64,000 nucleotides of DNA from an uncultured Clostridia bacterium (GTDB lineage Bacteria; Bacillota; Clostridia; Christensenellales; Borkfalkiaceae), in assembly GCA_947623655.1 (NCBI GenBank), contig CANQHG010000004.1:38081-102080 (forward strand), in the 5' to 3' direction. A model generated the notes under the pieces. That model was not told the DNA's origin. It saw only the letters and a list, made by a program, of their open reading frames with translations, and did no database searches. The translations under genes and the position numbers were made by a program. The number at the start of each line of letters is the position of its first letter. Position 1 is the first letter of the stretch. This document shows, piece after piece, positions 17,881-25,563 of this stretch.

Positions 17881-19191
17881 ATGGATCTGTCACCCAAACA
17901 AATCGTAAACGAACTGAATAAGCACATTATCGGGCAGGAAGAGGCCAAAAAGGCCGTTGCTATCGCCTTGCGAAACCGCTATCGCCGCGCTCAGCTCTCC
18001 CAAGAACTGCGCGAGGAGATCACCCCTAAAAACATCATTATGAAGGGGCCCACGGGCGTCGGAAAGACGGAGATCGCAAGGCGGCTCGCCAAACTCGTCA
18101 AGGCGCCTTTCGTCAAGGTCGAAGCCACCAAATATACCGAGGTCGGCTATGTCGGCAAAGACGTAGAGGGCATGGTCCGCGATCTTGTGGAATGTGCCTA
18201 TCGGCTTGTCAAGGACGAAAAGGCGGCGGAAGTACGTTTGAAAGCCACAGACGCCGCCGAGAAAAAGATGGTAAAACTTCTCGCCGAGCTCAAGAAGAAC
18301 GATCGCGGCGAGACGGCCCGCGAGGTTTTTGAAGACAATCTTCTCGATTCGCTCAGAAAGGGCGTGTTCGACAGCGTAGTCATCGAGGCGGACGTGCGGG
18401 AGGAGCTCAAGAGCATGGAACTCATGCCGGGCGGCGCCGCCATCAACCTCGGGTCCATTTTCGGCGAAGTGCTCCCCCCCAAGCGCAAGAAGCGCAAACT
18501 CACCGTAAAAGAGGCGATGCAACTCTACATCGCCGAGGAGAGCGAGAAGCTCATCGACGAAGACGCCGTAAAAGAGGAGGCGCTCCGCCGCGCCGAGAAC
18601 GACGGCATCATTTTCATCGACGAGATCGATAAGATCGCCGGCAAGGGCAACACCTCGGGGGCGGACGTCAGCCGCGAGGGCGTGCAGAGAGATATTCTTC
18701 CCATTGTCGAGGGTTCCACCGTCATGACAAAGTACGGCGCGGTCAAAACCGATTATATGCTCTTCATCGCGGCGGGCGCTTTCCATGTCTCCCGCATCGA
18801 GGATCTCATCCCCGAGTTGCAGGGACGTTTCCCCGTATCCGTTGAGCTGAAATCGCTCACAAAGGACGATTTTGTGCAGATATTGACGAATACAGAGCAC
18901 TCTTTGACCCAGCAATACGCGGTACTTCTCGCGGTCGATAACATCGACCTCAAGTTCACGCCCGACGCCATCGAGGCGATCGCGGAGATCTCCGAAGAGA
19001 TCAACCTCACGAGCGAGGACATCGGGGCGAGACGTCTGCACACGGTCATGGAATATCTTCTCGAGGACATTTCGTTCAACGCGGGCGGCGGCGATTATCC
19101 CGTCATTCCCGTCGAGATCAACCGCGCCTATGTTGAAGAGCACCTCAAGAACATGACAAAAGACCGTAATTTGAAAAAATACGTGCTTTAA
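17881..19191 (+). CDS. hslU: ATP-dependent protease ATPase subunit HslU (ClpY)
   Basis: HslU is the AAA+ unfoldase that feeds substrates to HslV. The 436-residue protein has the start MDLSPKQIVNELNKHIIGQEEAKKAV, Walker A GPTGVGKT at 56-63, the pore loop and EATKYTEVGYVGKDVE block, an inserted I domain (about 110-235), Walker B IIFIDEIDKIA, sensor AAGAFHVS, and the typical C-terminal SEDIGARRLHTVMEYLLEDISF with the final KYVL tail that docks in HslV. Length is normal. Its stop codon directly abuts structured element R. Confidence 0.97.
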   Translation: MDLSPKQIVNELNKHIIGQEEAKKAVAIALRNRYRRAQLSQELREEITPKNIIMKGPTGVGKTEIARRLAKLVKAPFVKVEATKYTEVGYVGKDVEGMVRDLVECAYRLVKDEKAAEVRLKATDAAEKKMVKLLAELKKNDRGETAREVFEDNLLDSLRKGVFDSVVIEADVREELKSMELMPGGAAINLGSIFGEVLPPKRKKRKLTVKEAMQLYIAEESEKLIDEDAVKEEALRRAENDGIIFIDEIDKIAGKGNTSGADVSREGVQRDILPIVEGSTVMTKYGAVKTDYMLFIAAGAFHVSRIEDLIPELQGRFPVSVELKSLTKDDFVQILTNTEHSLTQQYAVLLAVDNIDLKFTPDAIEAIAEISEEINLTSEDIGARRLHTVMEYLLEDISFNAGGGDYPVIPVEINRAYVEEHLKNMTKDRNLKKYVL

Positions 19192-19345
19192 TTCGTTGAT
19201 TTCTTTTTAAGGACAAAAAGAAATCAACGAGGGGTCAGGTTGCGTATTTCACAGTCGCTCCGCTGCCACGCTTTCCGTCTTTCATTCGTACAGTAAGGTT
19301 CCCGTAGGGTACCAATAAAGTGCGCTTAGGCGGGGAGACCCCGCC
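19192..19345 (+). repeat. Structured element R, copy 2, in the hslU 3' untranslated region
   Basis: This starts at the base after the hslU stop. A perfect 16-bp stem (19193-19208 with 19215-19230) closes on AAGGAC. It is followed by GTCAGG, CGTATTTCA and, 33 nt later, CGTCTTTCA, then TTTCATTC, AAGGTTCCCGTAGGGTACC, GTGCGCT and the final GGCGGGG-AGA-CCCCGCC hairpin. Order and spacing match copy 1 after dnaA. Two stem positions differ from copy 1 with compensating changes on the other arm. Confidence 0.75.
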
Positions 19346-19360
19346 ACGCGCCACGATTTC

Positions 19361-19417
19361 GGAATGATTTCGAACATTTCTTTACTCGGCCTGCGGCCTT
19401 CGAAAAGAAACGTTCGA
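19361..19417. repeat. Inverted-repeat element M, short (apparently deleted) copy
   Basis: The left end GGAATGATTTCGAACATTTC... (19361-19391) is a 31-bp exact match to 19546-19576. The right end GGCCTTCGAAAAGAAACGTTCGA matches the right end of the longer copy. The ends are inverted repeats separated by only a few bases, so the unit folds into one hairpin. Confidence 0.7.
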
Positions 19418-19545
19418 GCGAACCTTCCCCGTTCATCAATCGGGTTGACCGCGGAAGCGTTATATGCAATTACAACAAGGCGCAGGTATGCGCCGAATTG
19501 GGTCGCCCACGGCGGAAGTGATTTCCGCCTAAGGCACGTGATGTT

Positions 19546-19784
19546 GGAATGATTTCGAACATTTCTTTACTCGGCCCGCTTACCTGCCCCCTTTGAAGGG
19601 TGGAGCGGCACCGTTCTTGCTCAACAGCCCTGTGGGCTGTGAGCGTGCCGCGACATGAGGCGTGGCCTCGCCGAAGGGGTTGCGGCGGTCCCTGCCGCCG
19701 CAACGGGTGGCGCGGCGAAGCCGCGTCAGGTGGGGGTTGAAGTTGGGGCAGCTCGCGGGCCTACGAAAAGAAAGTGTTCGAAAT
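19546..19784. repeat. Inverted-repeat (MITE-like) element M, long copy upstream of hisS
   Basis: About 239 bp are bounded by imperfect inverted repeats of about 28 bp (ATTTCGAACATTTCTTTAC... at left, ...GAAAAGAAAGTGTTCGAAAT at right). The inside is GC-rich and full of hairpins, including GCGGCAC...GTGCCGC around 19606-19652 and GTTGCGGCGG-TCCCT-CCGCCGCAAC around 19679-19703. No ORF is convincing. The right end stops about 6 nt before the hisS ribosome site, so the hisS transcript may carry it as a leader. Confidence 0.65.
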
Positions 19785-19799
19785 AAAAAAGGAGTACTT

Positions 19800-21062
19800 A
19801 TGATCAATATCCCCAAGGGGACAAAGGACGCACTGCCGTCCGACATCCACAAATGGCACTTTATCGAGGCGGCTGCGAGAAGAACGTCCGAGAAGTACGG
19901 CTTCAAGGAGATCCGCACGCCCGTCTTCGAACACACGGAGCTCTTTTCCCGCGGCGTCGGCGATACGACGGACGTCGTGCAAAAGGAGATGTACACCTTT
20001 CTTGACAAGGGCGGCCGCTCCGTAACCCTCCGTCCCGAGGGTACGGCGGGCGTCGCGCGAGCCTTTATCGAAAACGGCCTGCAGGGCGGGGTCATGCCTT
20101 TCAAAACGTACTATCTCATCTCCGCTTTCCGCTATGAACGCCCGCAGGCGGGTCGGCTCCGTGAGTTCCACCAATTCGGCGCGGAGCTCTACGGCGCGGA
20201 GGGCCCGTCGGCAGACGCCGAGGCCATCTGCTTTGCCTACAGGTTTTTGCGGGAGATCGGCGTCTCGACGGCTGTGCGGCTCCACATCAATTCCATAGGC
20301 TGTCCCGCGTGCCGCATGAAGTATCAGCAGGCGCTCAAGGAGTATTTCCGTCCCGATCTTGCCGACATGTGCGAGGATTGCCGGAGCCGCTTCGACAAAA
20401 ATCCCATGCGTATGCTCGATTGCAAGGAGGAAAATTGCAAAAAATACACGGCAAACGCCCCCCGCATGCTCGATTTCCTCTGCGATGATTGCAGGGCGCA
20501 TTTTGAGGGCGTGAAGTCTCTTCTGACGGCGGCGGGGATCGTCTATGACGTCGACCCGTCCATCGTCCGCGGCCTCGACTATTACAGCCGCACGGTATTT
20601 GAATTCACGAGCGACGCCCTCGGCGCCCAAAGCACGGTGCTCGGCGGGGGAAGATACGATACGCTCCTTTCCCAGCTCGGCGCCAAGCCCACGCCCGCAG
20701 TCGGTTTCGCGGCGGGATTGGAGAGGCTCATTCTGGTGCTTGACGCGCTCGATCTCGTCCCCGCGGTAAGGGAGACGGATTGCTATCTCCTCGGCATGGA
20801 CGATGCGTCGCGGCAGAAGGCTTTCCTCCTCGCCGAAGAGATGAGAAGCGAGGGGCTCATCTGCGAGACAGATCTTGTCGGCCGCTCCGTCAAGGCCCAG
20901 TTCAAATATGCGGACAAGCTCGGCGCGAGGTTTGTCGTCGTCATCGGGGAGACGGAGCTTCAAGAGGGCGCCGCCGAAGTCAAGGACATGCAAAATTCTG
21001 CCTCTCAGCGCGTAAGATTCGGCGCTTTGGCGCAATATATCAAACAGAGGAGGAAATTGTAA
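19800..21062 (+). CDS. hisS: Histidine-tRNA ligase
   Basis: This class II synthetase charges tRNA-His. The 420-residue protein has motif 1 (FKEIRTPVFEHTELFSRGVG), motif 2 (TYYLISAFRYERPQAGRLREFHQFGAE), the HisA blocks (RGLDYYSRTVFEF), motif 3 (AVGFAAGLERL) and a C-terminal anticodon-binding domain (about 325-420). Four extra cysteines occur mid-protein (CEDCRSRF..., CDDCRAHF), as in many bacterial HisRS. The ORF track begins at 19662 inside the repeat; the ATG at 19800 has AAAAAAGGAG just before it and gives the normal N-terminus MINIPKGTKDALPSD. I could not support a T-box upstream. The trx ATG follows the stop codon immediately. Confidence 0.96.
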   Translation: MINIPKGTKDALPSDIHKWHFIEAAARRTSEKYGFKEIRTPVFEHTELFSRGVGDTTDVVQKEMYTFLDKGGRSVTLRPEGTAGVARAFIENGLQGGVMPFKTYYLISAFRYERPQAGRLREFHQFGAELYGAEGPSADAEAICFAYRFLREIGVSTAVRLHINSIGCPACRMKYQQALKEYFRPDLADMCEDCRSRFDKNPMRMLDCKEENCKKYTANAPRMLDFLCDDCRAHFEGVKSLLTAAGIVYDVDPSIVRGLDYYSRTVFEFTSDALGAQSTVLGGGRYDTLLSQLGAKPTPAVGFAAGLERLILVLDALDLVPAVRETDCYLLGMDDASRQKAFLLAEEMRSEGLICETDLVGRSVKAQFKYADKLGARFVVVIGETELQEGAAEVKDMQNSASQRVRFGALAQYIKQRRKL

Positions 21063-21380
21063 ATGGTAAAAGAAGTGAGCGGGCAGGAGCTCGACAGGCT
21101 CGTGACCGAAGAAAAAAAGACGGTCGTGTGCGACTTCTGGGCGCCGTGGTGCGGCCCTTGCCGCATGCTCGGCCCCGTGATGGAAACGCTGAGCGAGGAG
21201 TTTAAGGAGAAAGCGGAGTTCGTCAAAGTGAATGTGGACGAAAACGGCGACCTTGCGGCGTCTCTCGGTATCTTCTCCATCCCCGACGTCTATATCTTTG
21301 CGGACGGGGAAGTCAAGACGCACAACCTCGGTTTTCTCCCCGAAGAGAACATGCGGGAATTTCTCGAAGAAAATTTGTAA
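21063..21380 (+). CDS. trxA: Thioredoxin
   Basis: This is a cytoplasmic dithiol-disulfide oxidoreductase of 105 residues. The active site is WAPWCGPCR with cysteines 30 and 33, and the cis-Pro lies in the segment LGIFSIPDVYIF. No signal peptide is visible. The ATG follows the hisS stop with no spacer, so it is translationally coupled to hisS, and an intrinsic terminator ends the transcript. Chromosomes often carry several trx genes, so the trxA symbol means the general type only. Confidence 0.92.
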   Translation: MVKEVSGQELDRLVTEEKKTVVCDFWAPWCGPCRMLGPVMETLSEEFKEKAEFVKVNVDENGDLAASLGIFSIPDVYIFADGEVKTHNLGFLPEENMREFLEENL

Positions 21381-21382
21381 TC

Positions 21383-21412
21383 AAAAAACCGTCACATATG
21401 TGACGGTTTTTT
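21383..21412. terminator. Bidirectional terminator, trx / lipoprotein gene
   Basis: AAAAAACCGTCACATATGTGACGGTTTTTT is a perfect palindrome with an A-run and a T-run, usable on both strands. The same CACATATGTG core appears at fba and, as CACATGTGTG, at 59552-59580. Confidence 0.92.
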
Positions 21413-21426
21413 GATTTCCGAAAAAA

Positions 21427-22407
21427 TTATCTGTCGTTGAAAGTCGCCTTTTTAAGGGTGTATGTCATGGTCCCGAGGGAGTACATCACGGGATTTTCAA
21501 AGCGGAGAAGCACGCTCCTGTATTTCTTGGAATTTTCGTCCGTCCGCGCCGCGTAGATAAATTTGCGCTGAGGACCGGGCTGTGAGGAACCGTAGGAGCA
21601 GGTGACCTGCACCGCGTCGATACTCGACGAGATCGTCTCCCCATTGCAGTCAAAAGCGACCGCCGTCGTGATCGCCTCGGTGGAGAGATTTACGGTGACT
21701 GGTTTTTGCGTCTGCGGGTCGATGCTGACAAAGGGGACCGTGGAAGAGGCCGAGGAGAGGTTGAGCCCGCGGAGCGCGATCGTGATCTGCTCGTTGTCGA
21801 TGACCGTCTCGTCGACGTCCAGCTTCACGGTGCCGCTGTTCGTCTTTTTCTTCGATTCGGGCGCGGTGATATCGAGCGTGTAGTCGGCGGCAGAGAGATC
21901 TTGCGCGTAGTTCAATTCGTACGTAAAATCATAGGCGGTGTAGAACGTTTCCGCGTTCTGTTCCGTGGAGGGGACGGTCGCATGCACCGTCTTGGCGCTT
22001 CTGATGGGGCGGAGACCCTCTGCGGCCCGCGTGAACCAGACGTCCGTCGTCATGCTGTCTTCAAACATGTCTCCCCGCTCCGTCCCTTTTTCATATCTTC
22101 CCGCGATGTTGAATTGGGTATGGTAGCGGTAAACCTGCATAGACGTCTCTCCCTGTACATAGTTTTCCGCGGAGAGCGTGGTGACGTAAGTGCCGTTGTC
22201 GTAATTGACCGTGATCCCATCGATCGTGTTCGGGAGAAAGGAGACCTCGTATTCGAGCGTTTCGTTCTTTCCCGTGATGTTCTCGACCGTGTTTTCAAAA
22301 TACCAATTAGGCGAAAAACCGAGCGTCATCGTTCCGCCGCAACCCGCAAAGAGAGCGAGGGGCGCAAGAGCCAACACCGAAAGCCTCAACAGACGTTTCT
22401 TTTTCAT
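21427..22407 (-). CDS. Predicted lipoprotein of unknown function
   Basis: The 326-residue protein has a lipoprotein signal peptide: MKKKRLLRLS, a hydrophobic stretch, and the lipobox LFAGC with the lipidated Cys at 23. The mature part is rich in Thr, Ser, Asn and Asp and looks beta-rich, with no domain I recognise. It should be anchored on the outer face of the membrane. It is a lone minus-strand gene between the trx terminator and addB. A GGAGG ribosome site lies before the ATG, and TATAAT (minus, 22443-22438) with TTTTAC 17 nt upstream is a likely promoter. Confidence 0.75.
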   Translation of the reverse strand: MKKKRLLRLSVLALAPLALFAGCGGTMTLGFSPNWYFENTVENITGKNETLEYEVSFLPNTIDGITVNYDNGTYVTTLSAENYVQGETSMQVYRYHTQFNIAGRYEKGTERGDMFEDSMTTDVWFTRAAEGLRPIRSAKTVHATVPSTEQNAETFYTAYDFTYELNYAQDLSAADYTLDITAPESKKKTNSGTVKLDVDETVIDNEQITIALRGLNLSSASSTVPFVSIDPQTQKPVTVNLSTEAITTAVAFDCNGETISSSIDAVQVTCSYGSSQPGPQRKFIYAARTDENSKKYRSVLLRFENPVMYSLGTMTYTLKKATFNDR

Positions 22408-22437
22408 GCCGTATCCTCCAGACCGTTCTTTGGACTA

Positions 22438-22466
22438 TTATAGCACATTTTTTTTCATTTGTAAAA
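22438..22466 (-). promoter_or_regulatory. Probable sigma-A promoter of the lipoprotein gene
   Basis: On minus, TTTTAC (22466-22461), 17 nt and TATAAT (22443-22438). The -10 box is perfect and the -35 box is weak. Confidence 0.5.
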
Positions 22467-22506
22467 ATAAAACGGCGAAATATCGGAAATTTTCACGCAA
22501 GTATGA

Positions 22507-22512
22507 TATAAT
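22507..22512 (+). promoter_or_regulatory. Probable -10 box of addBA
   Basis: TATAAT lies 31 nt before the addB ATG; no good -35 box is visible. ACAGGTGG upstream of the ATG may serve as ribosome site. Confidence 0.4.
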
Positions 22513-22542
22513 AGAATAAATTTTTTCGGAACAGGTGGACGA

Positions 22543-25500
22543 ATGACGAATTTTATCGGCGCTCCGACGCTCAACTGCGCGCTCTCGGCGCTCACTAAGG
22601 TCGTGGAAAAGGGCGAAAGCGCGGGGGAAAAGATCACGGTTTTCTGTGAAGACAAGCTCACTCTCCTTGCCGAGCGTGCCGCCGTTGCCCATTCAAAGGG
22701 GACTTTTTCGACGGAAGTCACGACGTTCGCGCGCTTTTTGAAGGGAGACAGGGCTCTGCTCTCCAAAGAGGGGTCGGTGATGGCGGTCTCCTCCATCCTC
22801 GCGCGGAACACGTTGCTCCGCTGTTTTAAAAAATCGGACGCGAGGGCAGTATACGAGACGATCGCCCAGCTGCTCTCCTCCCGCGCCGACGCCGCGACTC
22901 TCCGCAAGAGCGCCGAAGAGACGGAGGGCATGCTCTCGCGCAAGCTTTCCGACCTCGCCTTCGTCCTCGAAAAATATCAACAATTTCTTGACGAAAAAGG
23001 GCTGCTCGATGAGAACGGATACCTTGCTCTTCTTCCCGGGAAGATCGGCGGGACGCTCGGGGACAGCCATATCGTCTTTTTTGCGTTCCCCTCGTTTACC
23101 CGTCAGGCCGCGGAGGGCGTGCGGGCGGCGGTCATGAACGGAAGAAAGGTCACGGGGATCTTTCTTGCGGGAAAGGGCGGCGCCTATACCAACGAAGCGG
23201 CAAAGATCTTTCTTTCCGTCGCAAAAGAGGCGGGGGAGATCGGGGAAACGTTCTGCGCAAGCGATCTGAAAGACGACGCCGCATTTTTAGCGCACGGATT
23301 GTTTTCTCCGGAGATCTATGGCAAAAAAGCGGAAAAGCGGGAGCATATCCATCTCTTCCGCCCGCAGGACGAGGGAGATGAGGCGGAGACCGTATGCGCT
23401 CTCATCAAAAAGCATATGGCGGAAGACGGGCTCCGCTACCGTGATTTTGCGGTACTTCTTCCCGATAAAGAGAGGTTCCCGCAAATCGAGCGCATGTTTG
23501 CGGGCTATCGCATTCCCTTTTTCTCGGACAGAAAGCGGCCGTTTTCGGAGCATCCGTTCTGCCGCTTTGCGCTCGACGTCCTCGCCTGCGTATACGACGG
23601 CGGTCAGCCCGATTCCGTCGACGCCGTGCTCTCTTCCTGCTATTTCGGGCAGGCGGACGACTATCGGAACTATCTTCTGAAGTACGGCGGCTATCGCGGG
23701 GCGGTGAACCGCGAGATCAAAGACGGAGACGCCGTTAAGGGATACAGAAGAGAGGAGCTCGTCGCCGCGCGGGACAAGATCCGCGCCGTCCTTTCTCTCT
23801 TTCCGCGCGAGGGAAAGGGGAAGAAGTTTATCTCTGGCGTCCGTGCGCTCTATGAATTGACGGACGGAGACGCCGTTACCCAAAAACTCACCGATAAATT
23901 CGCGGGAGTCGAGCGCGAGTTCCTTGATATAGCCCCTCTTTCGGCCGTTCTCTCGGAGATAGAGGGATTGTCGGGCGAGGAGCGGTACACGGCGCGGGAA
24001 TTTATGACCGTGCTCGAAAACGGCCTCGCGGCGCTCGAGATCGCGATGATCCCGCAGTCGTCGGACGCCGTGTTCATCGGCGACGCCACGGAGAGCAAAT
24101 TTATGCGGGTGTCCGTCCTTTTCTGCCTCGGTGCGGACGAGTCTCTTCCCCGCCTTTCCAACGACACGGCCGTCATCACCGACGGCGAGATCAAGCGCCT
24201 TTCCGCGCTCTCCGTAGAGATAGAGCCGCAGATCGACGTCGTAAACAGACGGGCGAAAGAGAGCCTCTATTTCAATCTTTGCTCCTTTGAAAAGGAACTT
24301 TACGTCAGTTGTCCCTTGCGCCTGAACGGCGAGGAAGCGCGGCGCGGCGAAGCATTTTTGTACATCGACCGCATGTGTTTTGGGGCACCCATGTCCGAGA
24401 CTCTCCTCTACAAAAGTTGTGAGAGAGCGCCCGCCATGCGCACGCTCCTCCGTTTGAGAGACGAGTTGGAGTCGGGCAAAGAGGAGAGCGGCGAGGCGTT
24501 TGCTTCGCTCAAAGCCATGCTCGCAAAGGAAGAGGGAGAAGAGACCGTCGGCCGCCTTTTATCGGAAGACGGGAAGAAGACGAGCGCAAAACTTGCCGAT
24601 CTTCTCTTCCGCGGGCCGATCTCGCCAAGTCTTCTCGAGACGTATTTCGGCTGTCCCTATAAGAGTTTCGTCTCTTTCGCGCTCAGGCTCAGAGAACGGG
24701 AAGAACGGACCGCTCTCGACACGGATACGGGCTCTTTCGTGCACACCGTGCTCGAGAAGACGGCGCCCTTTTTCAACGAGATCGAGAGCGAAGAGGTGTG
24801 CAGAGAACTCGCCGAGCGGACGGCGGAAGAATTGCTTACATCCCCCCGCTACGCCTTTCTCGCCGATACGGGCGCGGGAGCTTACACGGGGCGGCGGCTC
24901 GTAAAAGAGTGCGGCGCCGTGACGGCGGCTTGTTATAAGCAAGTCCGCTACTCGGCTTTTTCGGTCTCGGGAACGGAGCGGGATATCTCCCTGCCCGCGC
25001 TCGGGCTCAAGGGAAGAACGGACAGGGTAGACGTCTCCGACGAATATGTCCGCGTCATCGATTACAAGACGGGCGAGATCGACGATAAGCCCGCCGCCTA
25101 CTACACGGGCAGAAAACTGCAGCTCCAGCTCTATCTGCTCGCCGTCTCCGAGGGGAAACTCCCCGCGGGCGCTTTCTATTTCCCCGCACAGGAACAGTTT
25201 GCGGGCGAAAACGACGAGCCTTTCCGCATGAAAGGATTTTTTGTGAAAGACGAGAGCGTCCTCTCCCGCATGGATACCCTGCGCACAGAGGGCAAGAGCG
25301 CATTTTTCGAGGGCGGAGGCCGATCGGAGAAAGGCCTTTCGCAGGAGGAGTTTTCCGATTTTCTCCACTATGCGCTCCTCGTCTCCCAAAAGGCCGTCGG
25401 GGAGATGAAAGAGGGAAACATCGCGCCCTCGCCCTATGAGGGAACGTGCAATTACTGTAAATATAAGGGCATGTGCGGTTTTTCGGGAGAAAGCAGAAAG

Positions 25501-25563
25501 GAAGCTTCCGTCACATGCGCGCAGATCGCCGCCATTGTCAAGGCGGAAAGGGGGGGAGAATGA
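22543..25563 (+). CDS. addB: ATP-dependent helicase/nuclease subunit AddB
   Basis: AddB pairs with AddA to process double-strand breaks and recognise Chi. The 1006-residue protein has a degenerate UvrD-like helicase fold, a usual AddB trait. A C-terminal RecB-type nuclease domain carries GRTDRVDVSDEYVRVIDYKTGE near residues 827-848. Four cysteines fit the AddB iron-sulfur cluster: one in FGCPYKSF near 703, and three in CNYCKYKGMC near 970. The N-terminal Walker A of Bacillus AddB is not evident here (start MTNFIGAPTLNCALSALT). It is somewhat shorter than the Bacillus protein (about 1160 aa). The stop overlaps the addA ATG (ATGA). Confidence 0.9.
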   Translation: MTNFIGAPTLNCALSALTKVVEKGESAGEKITVFCEDKLTLLAERAAVAHSKGTFSTEVTTFARFLKGDRALLSKEGSVMAVSSILARNTLLRCFKKSDARAVYETIAQLLSSRADAATLRKSAEETEGMLSRKLSDLAFVLEKYQQFLDEKGLLDENGYLALLPGKIGGTLGDSHIVFFAFPSFTRQAAEGVRAAVMNGRKVTGIFLAGKGGAYTNEAAKIFLSVAKEAGEIGETFCASDLKDDAAFLAHGLFSPEIYGKKAEKREHIHLFRPQDEGDEAETVCALIKKHMAEDGLRYRDFAVLLPDKERFPQIERMFAGYRIPFFSDRKRPFSEHPFCRFALDVLACVYDGGQPDSVDAVLSSCYFGQADDYRNYLLKYGGYRGAVNREIKDGDAVKGYRREELVAARDKIRAVLSLFPREGKGKKFISGVRALYELTDGDAVTQKLTDKFAGVEREFLDIAPLSAVLSEIEGLSGEERYTAREFMTVLENGLAALEIAMIPQSSDAVFIGDATESKFMRVSVLFCLGADESLPRLSNDTAVITDGEIKRLSALSVEIEPQIDVVNRRAKESLYFNLCSFEKELYVSCPLRLNGEEARRGEAFLYIDRMCFGAPMSETLLYKSCERAPAMRTLLRLRDELESGKEESGEAFASLKAMLAKEEGEETVGRLLSEDGKKTSAKLADLLFRGPISPSLLETYFGCPYKSFVSFALRLREREERTALDTDTGSFVHTVLEKTAPFFNEIESEEVCRELAERTAEELLTSPRYAFLADTGAGAYTGRRLVKECGAVTAACYKQVRYSAFSVSGTERDISLPALGLKGRTDRVDVSDEYVRVIDYKTGEIDDKPAAYYTGRKLQLQLYLLAVSEGKLPAGAFYFPAQEQFAGENDEPFRMKGFFVKDESVLSRMDTLRTEGKSAFFEGGGRSEKGLSQEEFSDFLHYALLVSQKAVGEMKEGNIAPSPYEGTCNYCKYKGMCGFSGESRKEASVTCAQIAAIVKAERGGE

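Noticed and set aside
17890-19143. 417-residue minus-strand ORF opposite hslU
   Set aside because: It is a shadow frame of a clear AAA+ gene, with no family match.
19585-19660. T-box riboswitch upstream of hisS (GGGTGGAGCGGCACCG looks a little like the AGGGTGGNACCGCG box)
   Set aside because: The match is poor, no terminator follows it, no specifier loop is evident, and the stretch is part of the inverted-repeat element.
19662-19799. N-terminal extension of hisS in the ORF track
   Set aside because: The extension reads through the repeat element, is Arg-rich and has no counterpart in HisRS; the ATG at 19800 has a good ribosome site.
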